This document shows, one piece after another, positions 8,806 through 16,619 of a stretch of 48,377 nt of DNA. The stretch is from contig RPGQ01000002.1 in the NCBI GenBank assembly GCA_004193595.1, forward strand, positions 67,965 through 116,341. Reading direction: 5' to 3'. The position numbers and the translations under genes are program-made. The notes beneath the pieces were generated by a model. That model was not told where the DNA came from and did no database searches. It worked only from the letters and a program-made list of their open reading frames with translations. Position 1 is the stretch's first letter, and each line of letters starts with the position of its first letter. Origin of the DNA: Desulfobacteraceae bacterium Eth-SRB2 (GTDB taxonomy: Bacteria > Desulfobacterota > Desulfobacteria > Desulfobacterales > UBA11574).

Positions 8806-11271
8806 ATGATGCATAGATTCACTTCAATTCGATTTAAGCGTGCCACAGTCTTTTTTTTACTTGTTTTGTTTTTGCTTTTGCCGCAAGCCGCCCACTGTTT
8901 AACAGATTCGGCAGAAACCTATTTCATACCCTGGTCCGGATACTGGTGGCCCACACGGGGGGGCGGCCTTGCCAACGGATATGGAGAGTGGGGTCACCCG
9001 GCTCCCCTAGAAAAATTAGAACTGCTGACCAAGGGTCAATATCCGGGTCAGGCAACCCAATGGGAACTGCAAAACTACTATGACCCGATGGCCCCTTCAT
9101 GGTACGGCCAGTGTCATGCATGGGCTCAAGCATCGGCTTTTGAAAACATCGTGTTTTATCCGTCGTCTTATGAAAATATTCTTTTTAGGGTGGGCGACAA
9201 AAAAGGTTTGTTAAGTGCATGCCACGGCAGCGACCCGGCCATCCGTGCCACGGGTCAAGACGGACCTCATATATTTCATGAATGGCTATTAACCTATATC
9301 AAAGTTAACAGAAAATCGTTTGTCGCCGACTTGGGTACACCCGGTGAAGCCTGGTTTTATCCCATATATAAATATGAAATGCGGACCGCTCAAGCCGGAA
9401 ATGTAATCCATGTGGTTTGCACGATATGGTATGCGGACGACCGTGTAGAACCGGACTTCCAGGGAACCCTGGTCGCCTTCCGCGGCTTTACGTATGACCT
9501 TTTTGTTAACAGCAATAATGAAATTACCGGCGGGGAATGGACCGGCGTCAGTGTTTATACCCCTCCCAAATCGCTTATTTACCCGCTTTCACCCCAATCC
9601 ACAAACCCATTTCTGGACTATCCAATCATTAAGGAAATAGCCCTGCATAAGGATGATTTCCTGGAGGATGATGATCCGGTTCGCCTGCTTCCCGGCACCT
9701 ACAACCTTATCCTTCTAAACCAGGATATTTATACTGTTGAATGCCGGCCCGGCGATATCATGCGGTTTGAATTTGAAAAACTGGATGAATTTGACGAGGG
9801 TATGGATTTATTGATTCAAGATGCATCCGGAGATATTGTACGGGATGAAAGCCTGGAAAATAATCTGGCTGAAATTATACCTGCCGACAATCCGCCCTAC
9901 ACCTTAAAGCTGAGCCGCGATAATTATGGCGGCGGCGGTATTTACAGAATCATCTTTGATCTGACTAAAGATAAAGAGTTTTTTACAAATATTCAAAAAG
10001 GGTCTGCCTGGAACGGGTTGGCCGTCACCAACGGCATGGATACGCCGTGCGCCGATGTTCAGATTGTCGTTTATGACCAAGACAATTCTCCCATCGCCAC
10101 TGTTCTCGGACCCGAAACCATTGCTCCCAATGCCAAACGAACCTTTTGCCTGTCCAATCTCCCCATTCGATCCCATGAGGTCGGATCTGTGTTTGGCCTG
10201 AAAGTTCTCACGGATGATCCCCTGTCCATTTTATACCTGGGCGGTGTCCAGGATCAGAGCATGTCGGGATTTGGCCGCAAGGAACCCTATACCCGGCGGT
10301 TCGTAATGCCGGATACGTCCGGTATGTATAACGCGAACAAATACGTTTCCTGGAGTCTCTATAACAAGGCATCGACACCGACTCTTATTAACCTTTTCCT
10401 TTATACCGAACAGGGAATCCTGGACAAAGAAACCTCGCTTGAAATTATGGGAAACAGCGTAAATCGTTATACGCCGTCGAACAATCCTTTTTATAAAAAT
10501 ATTGATAACGGCTGGATAATGCTTGAAGTTCAAGGAGATAATTTAGTCCAAGGCTATTGTCATTGGGCAAAGGATGGTTCAGGTGGCGCGGATTCCATAT
10601 ATGCCATCAACCATTCCGGACGGTTGTTTTATGTTCCCCATATTGCCAGCACCGATTTATGGGCTACGGAAGTAACATTTATCAACCTTTATAACAGCGA
10701 AAATGAAATTGCCTTAAGTTTATTAAACGGCTCTATTGGGTTTGATACCCGCTTAAGCCTGCTTCCTTTTGAAAAACGCAGCCTTCTTGTAAGCGACCTC
10801 TTTTCCGCCGTTGATGAGAATACGTTAAACCAGGCCGCCTTAATGGTAACATCCCAGGGGGATATAACAGGATATTTTGCCTACAAAACCGGATCAAGTA
10901 GTGCCGACTATGCATTAATGACGATAAATGATGCTGAAAACGATTTAATGATTCCCCATGTGGCTTCCAATGAATATTGGTGGACCGGTTTGGCGTTGTT
11001 GAATCCATATGTCTTGGAAGAGACCGTTCAACTGATGCCCTTTAATCAAGACGGCACGCCCATTGATGAGGAACTCCAGACCTTGCAAATACCAAAATAT
11101 TCCAAAAAAACCATCCCGTTGCGCACTCTTTTTAGCACATCAATCATGGATCAAATTGCATGGGTGAAACTGAGTGCTTCCGGCGACGGGTTAATGGGGC
11201 TTTTTCTTTACGGGGGCGGGGATGTGGACGTATTAAGTGGTTCCGCATTATATCCGGCCATTCCTGATTAA
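8806..11271 (+). CDS. Exported 821-aa protein, transglutaminase-elicitor-like catalytic region plus beta repeats
   Basis: A signal peptide (residues 1 to about 30, core FFLLVLFLLLP) is followed by a region (about 38-290) that resembles the transglutaminase-elicitor fold family. It has PWSGYWWPT near 42, a WYGQCHAWAQ segment with candidate nucleophile Cys103, His155/His158 in GPHIFHEW, and Asp175 in SFVAD followed by a WFYP segment. This is family-pattern recognition, not an alignment. Residues about 310-395 look like a pre-peptidase-type beta domain. The C-terminal half contains two or three similar beta units, with PHIASTDLWATEVTFINL (about 612) and PHVASNEYWWTGLALLNP (about 710). A secreted protein crosslinking or cysteine-hydrolase activity is plausible. 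It sits between exported proteins in one transcription direction. Alternative: a papain-like protease with the same GxCHAWA signature. Confidence 0.75.
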   Translation: MMHRFTSIRFKRATVFFLLVLFLLLPQAAHCLTDSAETYFIPWSGYWWPTRGGGLANGYGEWGHPAPLEKLELLTKGQYPGQATQWELQNYYDPMAPSWYGQCHAWAQASAFENIVFYPSSYENILFRVGDKKGLLSACHGSDPAIRATGQDGPHIFHEWLLTYIKVNRKSFVADLGTPGEAWFYPIYKYEMRTAQAGNVIHVVCTIWYADDRVEPDFQGTLVAFRGFTYDLFVNSNNEITGGEWTGVSVYTPPKSLIYPLSPQSTNPFLDYPIIKEIALHKDDFLEDDDPVRLLPGTYNLILLNQDIYTVECRPGDIMRFEFEKLDEFDEGMDLLIQDASGDIVRDESLENNLAEIIPADNPPYTLKLSRDNYGGGGIYRIIFDLTKDKEFFTNIQKGSAWNGLAVTNGMDTPCADVQIVVYDQDNSPIATVLGPETIAPNAKRTFCLSNLPIRSHEVGSVFGLKVLTDDPLSILYLGGVQDQSMSGFGRKEPYTRRFVMPDTSGMYNANKYVSWSLYNKASTPTLINLFLYTEQGILDKETSLEIMGNSVNRYTPSNNPFYKNIDNGWIMLEVQGDNLVQGYCHWAKDGSGGADSIYAINHSGRLFYVPHIASTDLWATEVTFINLYNSENEIALSLLNGSIGFDTRLSLLPFEKRSLLVSDLFSAVDENTLNQAALMVTSQGDITGYFAYKTGSSSADYALMTINDAENDLMIPHVASNEYWWTGLALLNPYVLEETVQLMPFNQDGTPIDEELQTLQIPKYSKKTIPLRTLFSTSIMDQIAWVKLSASGDGLMGLFLYGGGDVDVLSGSALYPAIPD

Positions 11272-11321
11272 CCCGATGTTGTTGTCTGCTATATATGGGT
11301 AAGGAAAAGGAACAATTAAAT

Positions 11322-12383
11322 ATGATTTCCGGTAAAAACATCAAATGCTTTTGGGGTCTTCTCTTTGTATTGCTTATGGTTTCGGTTTTTACTTCTCCCA
11401 CCCACCTGGATGCAAAAGAAGCTCCGCCCGATCTGGTTATCCTGTATACTTCCGACGGTCGTGGCGGCATCAAGTGTTCCGGCTGAGGGGGTAATGCCTT
11501 AGGCGGATTGGCCCGGCGGGCCAGCTTGATTAGAGATATGAGAAAGAGCTTCCCAAACGTGTTGTTGGTTGATGCAGGCGACTTTTTCTGGCGCCGAAAA
11601 CTGGGTGAACTCAGATCCGAAACCACCGCCAGAGCCTTAAGAATGATGGATTATGACGCCCTCAATGTTGCGGACGGCGAGCTTTCCTTTGGAATAGATT
11701 ACCTGTCAGCAATTTACCCCGGATTTAAGCACGAATTTTTAAGTTCAAACCTTATTAAAGATGGAAACACCATTTATCAACCGTTTATCATCAAAACCTA
11801 TAATAGACTTAAAATCGCGGTGCTGGGGGTTGTTTCTCCGAGCCTGGTTGACGAGGTTCAGTTAAAAAAAGATGCCATATCAGTAGAAAGCCCGCTGGAT
11901 GCCTTAAAGCGTTTGCTGCCGGATATCAAAAAAGATGTGGATCTAGTTTTATTGCTGTCTCATTCAGGATGGGAAAATACCGCAGACCTGGCACAAAAAA
12001 TTTCCGGCATTGATATTGCGATTGTCGGTCATGCCTACTATAACACGCTGGAACCGAATCGAATAAATGATACCATGGTGTTTAAAAATAGTGTGGGTGG
12101 AAAACATCTGGGTGTTGTAAAGATCTGGGTGGACGAATCTAAAAAAATTAAGAATATTAAAAGCTCTCTTGAAGAGTTATCCGATAAGATTTATATATAC
12201 CCGGAATTTACGCTTCCTGAAACAGAATTTGAGAAAAAGAAGCAGGAATTGAGCAAGAGAAATGGGGCGGAAAAGAAGCACGCCAGGATGATGGAAAAAT
12301 TCAAGGAGTATACCAAACTTTCACCGGAAGAGTTCACGAAGAAAATGAAGGAGACCGGAGGGACTTTTGAGACAAAACCCTAA
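11322..12383 (+). CDS. UshA/5'-nucleotidase-like protein with in-frame UGA, probable selenoprotein
   Basis: One frame runs from ATG 11322 (preceded by AAGGAAAAGG) to the TAA at 12381-12383, interrupted only by TGA 11484-11486. Coding similarity continues across it: ILYTSDGRGGIKCSG, then UGA, then GGNALGGLARRASLIRDM. Read as selenocysteine this gives a 353-residue protein with C52-S-G-U55, a C-x-x-U redox-type motif. Residues 1-27 form a signal peptide. The rest follows the metallophosphatase/5'-nucleotidase layout: LVDAGDFFW (GD motif), LLLSHSGWEN, then IDIAIVGHAYYNT. However, the D-x-H near the N-terminus is D-G-R and the GNHE box is replaced (ADGELS), so ordinary two-metal catalysis is doubtful. 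UshA-like selenoproteins are a named family in deltaproteobacteria as I recall. An alternative ATG at 11295 adds nine residues. The alternative reading is a pseudogene with one nonsense mutation. Confidence 0.82.
11484..11523 (+). promoter_or_regulatory. UGA codon and candidate bacterial SECIS hairpin
   Basis: After UGA 11484-11486 comes a hairpin at 11509-11523: stem TGGCCC / GGGCCA (six perfect pairs) with apical loop GGC at 11515-11517. The loop starts 29 bases after the UGA and its first two bases are G. This matches the known bacterial SECIS requirements (loop about 16-37 bases downstream, G among the first loop bases). The hairpin also encodes the LARRA part of the protein. Confidence 0.75.
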
Positions 12384-12393
12384 GGGTAATGGG

Positions 12394-12837
12394 ATGGTGA
12401 AAAATAAAAATCAGCTGAAACCACTGGCTGTGTTGGTGATGATTCACCTGCTTATTATAGGCAGCGGTTGCGTCCATTTGACCGCAAGCCCTGACCCAAA
12501 ACATACATTGCGTCAGAGAGTGTCTGCTGCCTGGCAGGCCAGGGTCAACGGTGACTGGGATCTGATCTATGATATAGCGGCATCGAATTATAAAAAGCAT
12601 GTCACCAGAAAACAACATTTACGCCAATCGCACCAGTTCATAGAAAAATTTAATATTGCAGATCTTCAGATATTTCCGGATGAAAGACGGGCCAAGGCAA
12701 CCGTTCAATTCGATATCCGGAGTATGGGTTTTTTAATCCCTAATGCACAAATTCAGGAAAACTGGGTTTTAGAAAAGGGGGTGTGGTTTTTGGATCTTCC
12801 TGTCAGTAAAGGATCACCTTTCGATAGCCATAAATGA
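12394..12837 (+). CDS. Small putative lipoprotein
   Basis: The product is 147 residues from ATG 12394, chosen over TTG 12367 because AAGGGT lies just upstream and the signal sequence then starts properly (MVKNKNQLKPLAVLVMIHLL). IIGSGC is a plausible lipobox with Cys24, although Gly at -3 is not ideal. The mature part (RVSAAWQARVNGDWDLIYDI, then later ENWVLEKGVWFLDL) resembles small cystatin/NTF2-like accessory domains, but I cannot name a family. It starts 11 bases after the stop of the selenoprotein-like gene, so the two are likely translated from one message. It ends 6 bases from the convergent TPR gene. Confidence 0.75.
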   Translation: MVKNKNQLKPLAVLVMIHLLIIGSGCVHLTASPDPKHTLRQRVSAAWQARVNGDWDLIYDIAASNYKKHVTRKQHLRQSHQFIEKFNIADLQIFPDERRAKATVQFDIRSMGFLIPNAQIQENWVLEKGVWFLDLPVSKGSPFDSHK

Positions 12838-12843
12838 TGTTGA

Positions 12844-13836
12844 TTATTTCCCTTTTCCATGCGTTGGCGGCGATTTCTTTTCCAATTTTTCTTTAAGTTC
12901 CTTTATAAAATCCTGACTGACATTTTTACCGGTTTTCATGGCCTTTTGAGTGTATTCTAACGCGGTTTCATATTCTTCCTGTTCTCTGGATACAAGGGCC
13001 ATCCCGAAAAGCGCCTCCCCGAGATCGGGTTTTATGGATAATGCCTTATTAAACGCATTCTTTGCAAGAACGTATTCTTTCTTGTAAAAATAGGCCAAGC
13101 CCAGATTGGTTATGGCTTCAGCATAGTTGGGACTGTATTTGACAGCATTTTGATAGGCCCCGATGGCCTTATCCAGATCCTTCATATGATAATAGGATAA
13201 TCCCATATTATAATAGGCCTTATAATTTTCGGGGTTTTTGGCAAGAGCTTTTTCGTATTCTGCCACGGCATCCGGATAGTTGTTTAACATTTGGTAGGCA
13301 AAACCCAGTTGAAGATGGACATTTCTGAATTTAGAGGGATTTATGCTAATAGCTTTTTTGAAAGACACAACGGCCTCAGGATACATTTTATGTTGAAGAT
13401 AGATGTTTGCCAGGTTGTAATGGGGCCAGGCAGCTTTGGGATCAAGTTCGACAATCGTGTTATAAGTAGAAACCGCTTTATCCAGAGACCCCATGGAAAG
13501 ATAAGCGTTGGCAAGATTCATATGAATTATAATACCCTCTGGGTTAAATTGAAGGGCTTTTTCATAAAAGTGTATGGCTTTTTGCAGGTTTTTTCCCTGG
13601 GCATAGGCCGTGCCAAGGTTAAAATAAGCCCTGCCGGCGAAACCGGGATCTAGTGTAATGGCCGATTCAAAGGCTTCTTCGGCTTTCTCTAACATTCCCT
13701 TTTGAGCAAAGGAGGTGCCCTCATTGAAGTAGTCTTGAGCCGTTTTTTCGACGGCCAAAACATCTGAAGCACCAAACTCAAGGAATGGCAATATAACGAT
13801 AGCAATAAACATACTGAAAACCAAAATACGTTTCAT
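12844..13836 (-). CDS. Exported TPR-repeat protein
   Basis: The product is 330 residues, read leftwards. The start at 13836 (MKRILVFSMF) is preferred to the ATG four codons upstream because GGAGG overlaps that upstream codon at the right distance. A signal peptide (cleavage near DVLA before VEKTAQ) is followed by about eight 34-residue TPRs with the canonical pattern, for example AYFNLGTAYAQGKNLQKAIH, AWPHYNLANIYLQHKMYPEA and AEAITNLGLAYFYKKEY. The C-terminus is lysine-rich. TPR proteins scaffold protein complexes; here it would act in the periplasm or be membrane-attached. It is convergent with the lipoprotein gene and divergent from the Sel1 gene, so 13837-14030 should hold promoters both ways. 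Confidence 0.88.
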   Translation of the reverse strand: MKRILVFSMFIAIVILPFLEFGASDVLAVEKTAQDYFNEGTSFAQKGMLEKAEEAFESAITLDPGFAGRAYFNLGTAYAQGKNLQKAIHFYEKALQFNPEGIIIHMNLANAYLSMGSLDKAVSTYNTIVELDPKAAWPHYNLANIYLQHKMYPEAVVSFKKAISINPSKFRNVHLQLGFAYQMLNNYPDAVAEYEKALAKNPENYKAYYNMGLSYYHMKDLDKAIGAYQNAVKYSPNYAEAITNLGLAYFYKKEYVLAKNAFNKALSIKPDLGEALFGMALVSREQEEYETALEYTQKAMKTGKNVSQDFIKELKEKLEKKSPPTHGKGK

Positions 13837-14030
13837 TATTTCCTCCATAAAAGTATGGTGTTGCTAAATGGCTCCAACTGCCAGCTTGTTTAATTGCCAG
13901 AGCTAGTCATAAAATGCAAGAAAATATTTTAAACTTGATCTGTTGACATGGTCGCAACGGAATTTGCTTACCCTACCTCTCCGAGGCTTTGAAGGGAGAG
14001 GCGGGGTGGGATGTTAGATGGAGGTGAAAC

Positions 14031-14819
14031 TTGATTAAATGGAATGATAAAAAAAAGACGTGTTTGATTATTATGAGTTTTTTAATCTTTTCTGTGGTAT
14101 TCGGAGTGGGTTTTGCCCAAGAAAAACCTGTGGACTTAAAACAGCTTCGAACCATGGCCGAAAAAGGGATCGCTCCGGCGGCCTTTAAATTGGGGCTTAT
14201 GTATGAGCATGGCGAACAAGGGGTGCAAAAAAACTCAGGCGAGGCCGTAAAGTGGTACCGGGTGGCAGCTAAAAACAAAAACGCCCATGCAATGAATCGA
14301 CTGGGTGTGATCTATTTCCACGGACTTTGGGGAGTTAAAAAGGATGTGGATCAAGCCTTCGAACTGTTTAAAGAATCTGCTGAAATAGGGACAGATGTCG
14401 GGCAGTTTTTTTGTGGAGTTATCTATTATTTAGGGAGTGGAAGTGTTCAACAAGATATGAAGCAAGCGTTTGAATATTTTAAAAAATCAGCCAATCAAGG
14501 AAATGCCGGGGCACAAGATTCAATGGGTGTCATGTATTACAATGGGCAAGGCGGTTTAAAGAAAGATCTGATTGAAGCCGGAAAATGGTATGAAAAATCT
14601 GCTTCGCAGGGGTATGCTGATGGCATTATACACCTGGCTTCAATGTATGAACAGGGCAAGGGAGGGCTGGCTAAAGATGAAGACAAAGCCTTACAGCTTT
14701 ACCAGCAGGCAGCCGATAAGGGGAACCATGTCGCCATAGAAAAAATTAAATATTACGACTTTAAGAAAACTGGGTCTATAAATATCAAACCGCATAAGGT
14801 TAACCCAAAAGAAAAATAG
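14031..14819 (+). CDS. Exported Sel1-like repeat protein
   Basis: The product is 262 residues. The TTG 14031 start is well supported: GGAGG at 14020-14024 sits six bases upstream and no in-frame ATG lies before residue 15. Residues 5-25 form a signal peptide (TCLIIMSFLIFSVVFGVG, FAQ before EKP). Five Sel1-like repeats follow with the typical A-x-x-x-LGxxYxxG pattern, for example AAFKLGLMYEHGEQG, AMNRLGVIYFHG and AQDSMGVMYYNGQGG. Such alpha/alpha repeats bind partner proteins, often in envelope assembly. It is the first plus-strand gene before the polysaccharide locus and ends 19 bases before the methyltransferase at 14839, which suggests a shared transcript. Confidence 0.88.
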   Translation: MIKWNDKKKTCLIIMSFLIFSVVFGVGFAQEKPVDLKQLRTMAEKGIAPAAFKLGLMYEHGEQGVQKNSGEAVKWYRVAAKNKNAHAMNRLGVIYFHGLWGVKKDVDQAFELFKESAEIGTDVGQFFCGVIYYLGSGSVQQDMKQAFEYFKKSANQGNAGAQDSMGVMYYNGQGGLKKDLIEAGKWYEKSASQGYADGIIHLASMYEQGKGGLAKDEDKALQLYQQAADKGNHVAIEKIKYYDFKKTGSINIKPHKVNPKEK

Positions 14820-14838
14820 GAAAAAGAGAAAATAGCAG

Positions 14839-15570
14839 ATGTTTAAAGAAAAAATAAAGGGTTGGTGCTTAAAGATGCTTAATTGGGGCATCAGCAAAAT
14901 ATCTTATCAAAAACCATTGCGCAGATCTGATTATCAGGATAAATACCGCATGATGCTTCGCGACTGGTTGATTTACCATCAAAAGGAGATTGTATTCGAC
15001 CAGGTAACATGGATGGGCATCCCTATTTTAAAAAATGTTCTGGATGCCTGGATCTACCAGGAAATCTTATATGAGGTTCAACCTCATGTGGTCATCGAAA
15101 TCGGCAGCAGATACGGAGGGAGCACCAAATATTTCGCAGACATAATGGGCATTTTAGGGAAAGGGGAGGTCGTATCAATCGATATGGACCGTTCTGTTTA
15201 TGATCTGGAACACGAGCGTGTCACCGCATTAACCGGAAACAGCTCGGATCCTGAAATATTATCGGCCGTTGAAGAACGGTGCAAAAATAAAACGGTTATG
15301 GTAATTCAGGATGGGGATCATCGCATGCCCCAGGTTTTGGAAGACTTGGAGAATTACTCAAAATTTGTCAGTATTAATAGTTATTTCATTATTGAAGATG
15401 GCATCGTTGATCTTTACCATCACGGAGACAGTCTCGGCTTTGAGGAAAAAGGCCCCCTTGCCGCTATTGAAGAGTTTCTGAGTCACAATTCCCACTTTGC
15501 AATTGACTCCTCGAGGGAGCGATATCTCCTTACCTATAATCCAAAAGGCTTTCTGAAACGTATTTCATAG
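14839..15570 (+). CDS. CmcI/RhnM-like class I methyltransferase (cephalosporin hydroxylase family)
   Basis: The product is 243 residues. The family signature is clear: WMGIPILKN followed by AWIYQEIL, then VVIEIGSRYGGSTKYFADIM (SAM-binding glycine loop), VVSIDMD, and later VMVIQDGDHR and YFIIEDG. Proteins called cephalosporin hydroxylase in databases are mostly SAM-dependent O-methyltransferases, many in rhamnose or O-antigen gene clusters. Here a sugar O-methylation, possibly chain-end capping, fits the neighbouring ABC exporter. The D-x-D and H residues suggest metal-assisted catalysis. A weak purine-rich ribosome site lies upstream. Confidence 0.85.
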   Translation: MFKEKIKGWCLKMLNWGISKISYQKPLRRSDYQDKYRMMLRDWLIYHQKEIVFDQVTWMGIPILKNVLDAWIYQEILYEVQPHVVIEIGSRYGGSTKYFADIMGILGKGEVVSIDMDRSVYDLEHERVTALTGNSSDPEILSAVEERCKNKTVMVIQDGDHRMPQVLEDLENYSKFVSINSYFIIEDGIVDLYHHGDSLGFEEKGPLAAIEEFLSHNSHFAIDSSRERYLLTYNPKGFLKRIS

Positions 15571-15661
15571 CGGTGTCTCACAGAGGTCTCAGGTAGTTAT
15601 GAAGGGGCTCTCTCCCTGCATGGTGACTCAATTGGGCTGCCAGGCGAGACAAGGCATGATC

Positions 15662-16543
15662 ATGGAAAATATTACTGAAAAAGTGAATTCTGTAATCACA
15701 AAAATATCACCCGGTGGAGAGAGTGTTATAAGGTTTTTCAATCCCCTCCTTATTGTTGTCCATCTCTGGAAATACCGGAATTTAATCGGGCAGTTGACCT
15801 GGCGGGAGGTTGTGGGGCGCTATAAAGGGTCTTTTGTTGGGTTGGGATGGTCGTTCATTCAGCCTCTGATTATGCTGTGCGTTTACACCTATGTCTTTTC
15901 CGTAATCTTCAAAGCCAGGTGGGGCATGGACCCTGATGAAAGCAAGGCCGTTTTTGCCCTTGCCCTGTTCATGGGATTGATAACTTTCAGCTTTTTTTCC
16001 GAAATGGCCAATTCGGCCCCTTCACTGGTACTGGCCAATGCAAATTATGTCAAGAAGGTGGTTTTTCCTCTTGAGGTTCTTCCCCTGGTGAGGTTTTTGA
16101 GTGGTTTGATAAATGCCGCTTTCAGTCTGGTTGTGCTGTTGGTCGGCATCCTTATGGTCAATCATTTCATCCACTGGACCGTGCTCCTGCTTCCGCTCGT
16201 CTGGCTGCCTATGATGATGTTCAGCTTGGGGTGTGGCTACTTTCTGGCCTCTCTCGGAGTGTTTGTGCGAGATGTGGGAGCCACCATTGGAATCTTGACC
16301 ATGATGCTATTCTTTCTGACCCCGATTTTTTATCCGATCAGCGCCATACCGGAACAGTACCGTTTTTTCAGCAAGATAAATCCGATTGCCATATTTGTAG
16401 AAGATGCCCGCAAGGTTGTGCTGTGGGGGGTGATGCCGGATTGGCCCTGGTTTTTTGGCGGCCTGGCCTTTTCCCTGCTGGTATTGATTTTTGGTTTTGT
16501 ATGGTTTATGAAAAGTAAAAAAGCCTTTGCGGATGTCATTTAA
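15662..16543 (+). CDS. wzm: O-antigen/polysaccharide ABC exporter permease (Wzm)
   Basis: This is an ABC-2 type membrane protein of about 294 residues. ATG 15662 is preferred to the first in-frame ATG at 15599 because AAGG lies seven bases upstream and the preceding residues are not conserved-looking. An amphipathic start (LLIVVHLWKYRNLIGQLTWR, then VVGRYKGSFVGLGW) is the hallmark of Wzm/TagG permeases. It is followed by about six membrane spans. Together with the ATPase at 16620 it should flip a completed undecaprenyl-linked glycan to the periplasm. The two genes are adjacent and co-directional. Confidence 0.92.
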   Translation: MENITEKVNSVITKISPGGESVIRFFNPLLIVVHLWKYRNLIGQLTWREVVGRYKGSFVGLGWSFIQPLIMLCVYTYVFSVIFKARWGMDPDESKAVFALALFMGLITFSFFSEMANSAPSLVLANANYVKKVVFPLEVLPLVRFLSGLINAAFSLVVLLVGILMVNHFIHWTVLLLPLVWLPMMMFSLGCGYFLASLGVFVRDVGATIGILTMMLFFLTPIFYPISAIPEQYRFFSKINPIAIFVEDARKVVLWGVMPDWPWFFGGLAFSLLVLIFGFVWFMKSKKAFADVI

Positions 16544-16619
16544 TAGCAAAGAGTGGTAAGGAGCGGCGTTAAACGAAGTGATCTGCGAAGCATCTCGTAG
16601 CGAAGCGGAGATAGGTTCT

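Noticed and set aside
13943..13971. TTGACA at 13943 as a sigma-70 promoter for the Sel1 gene
   Set aside because: No convincing -10 box occurs 16-18 bases downstream, so I did not list it as a feature.
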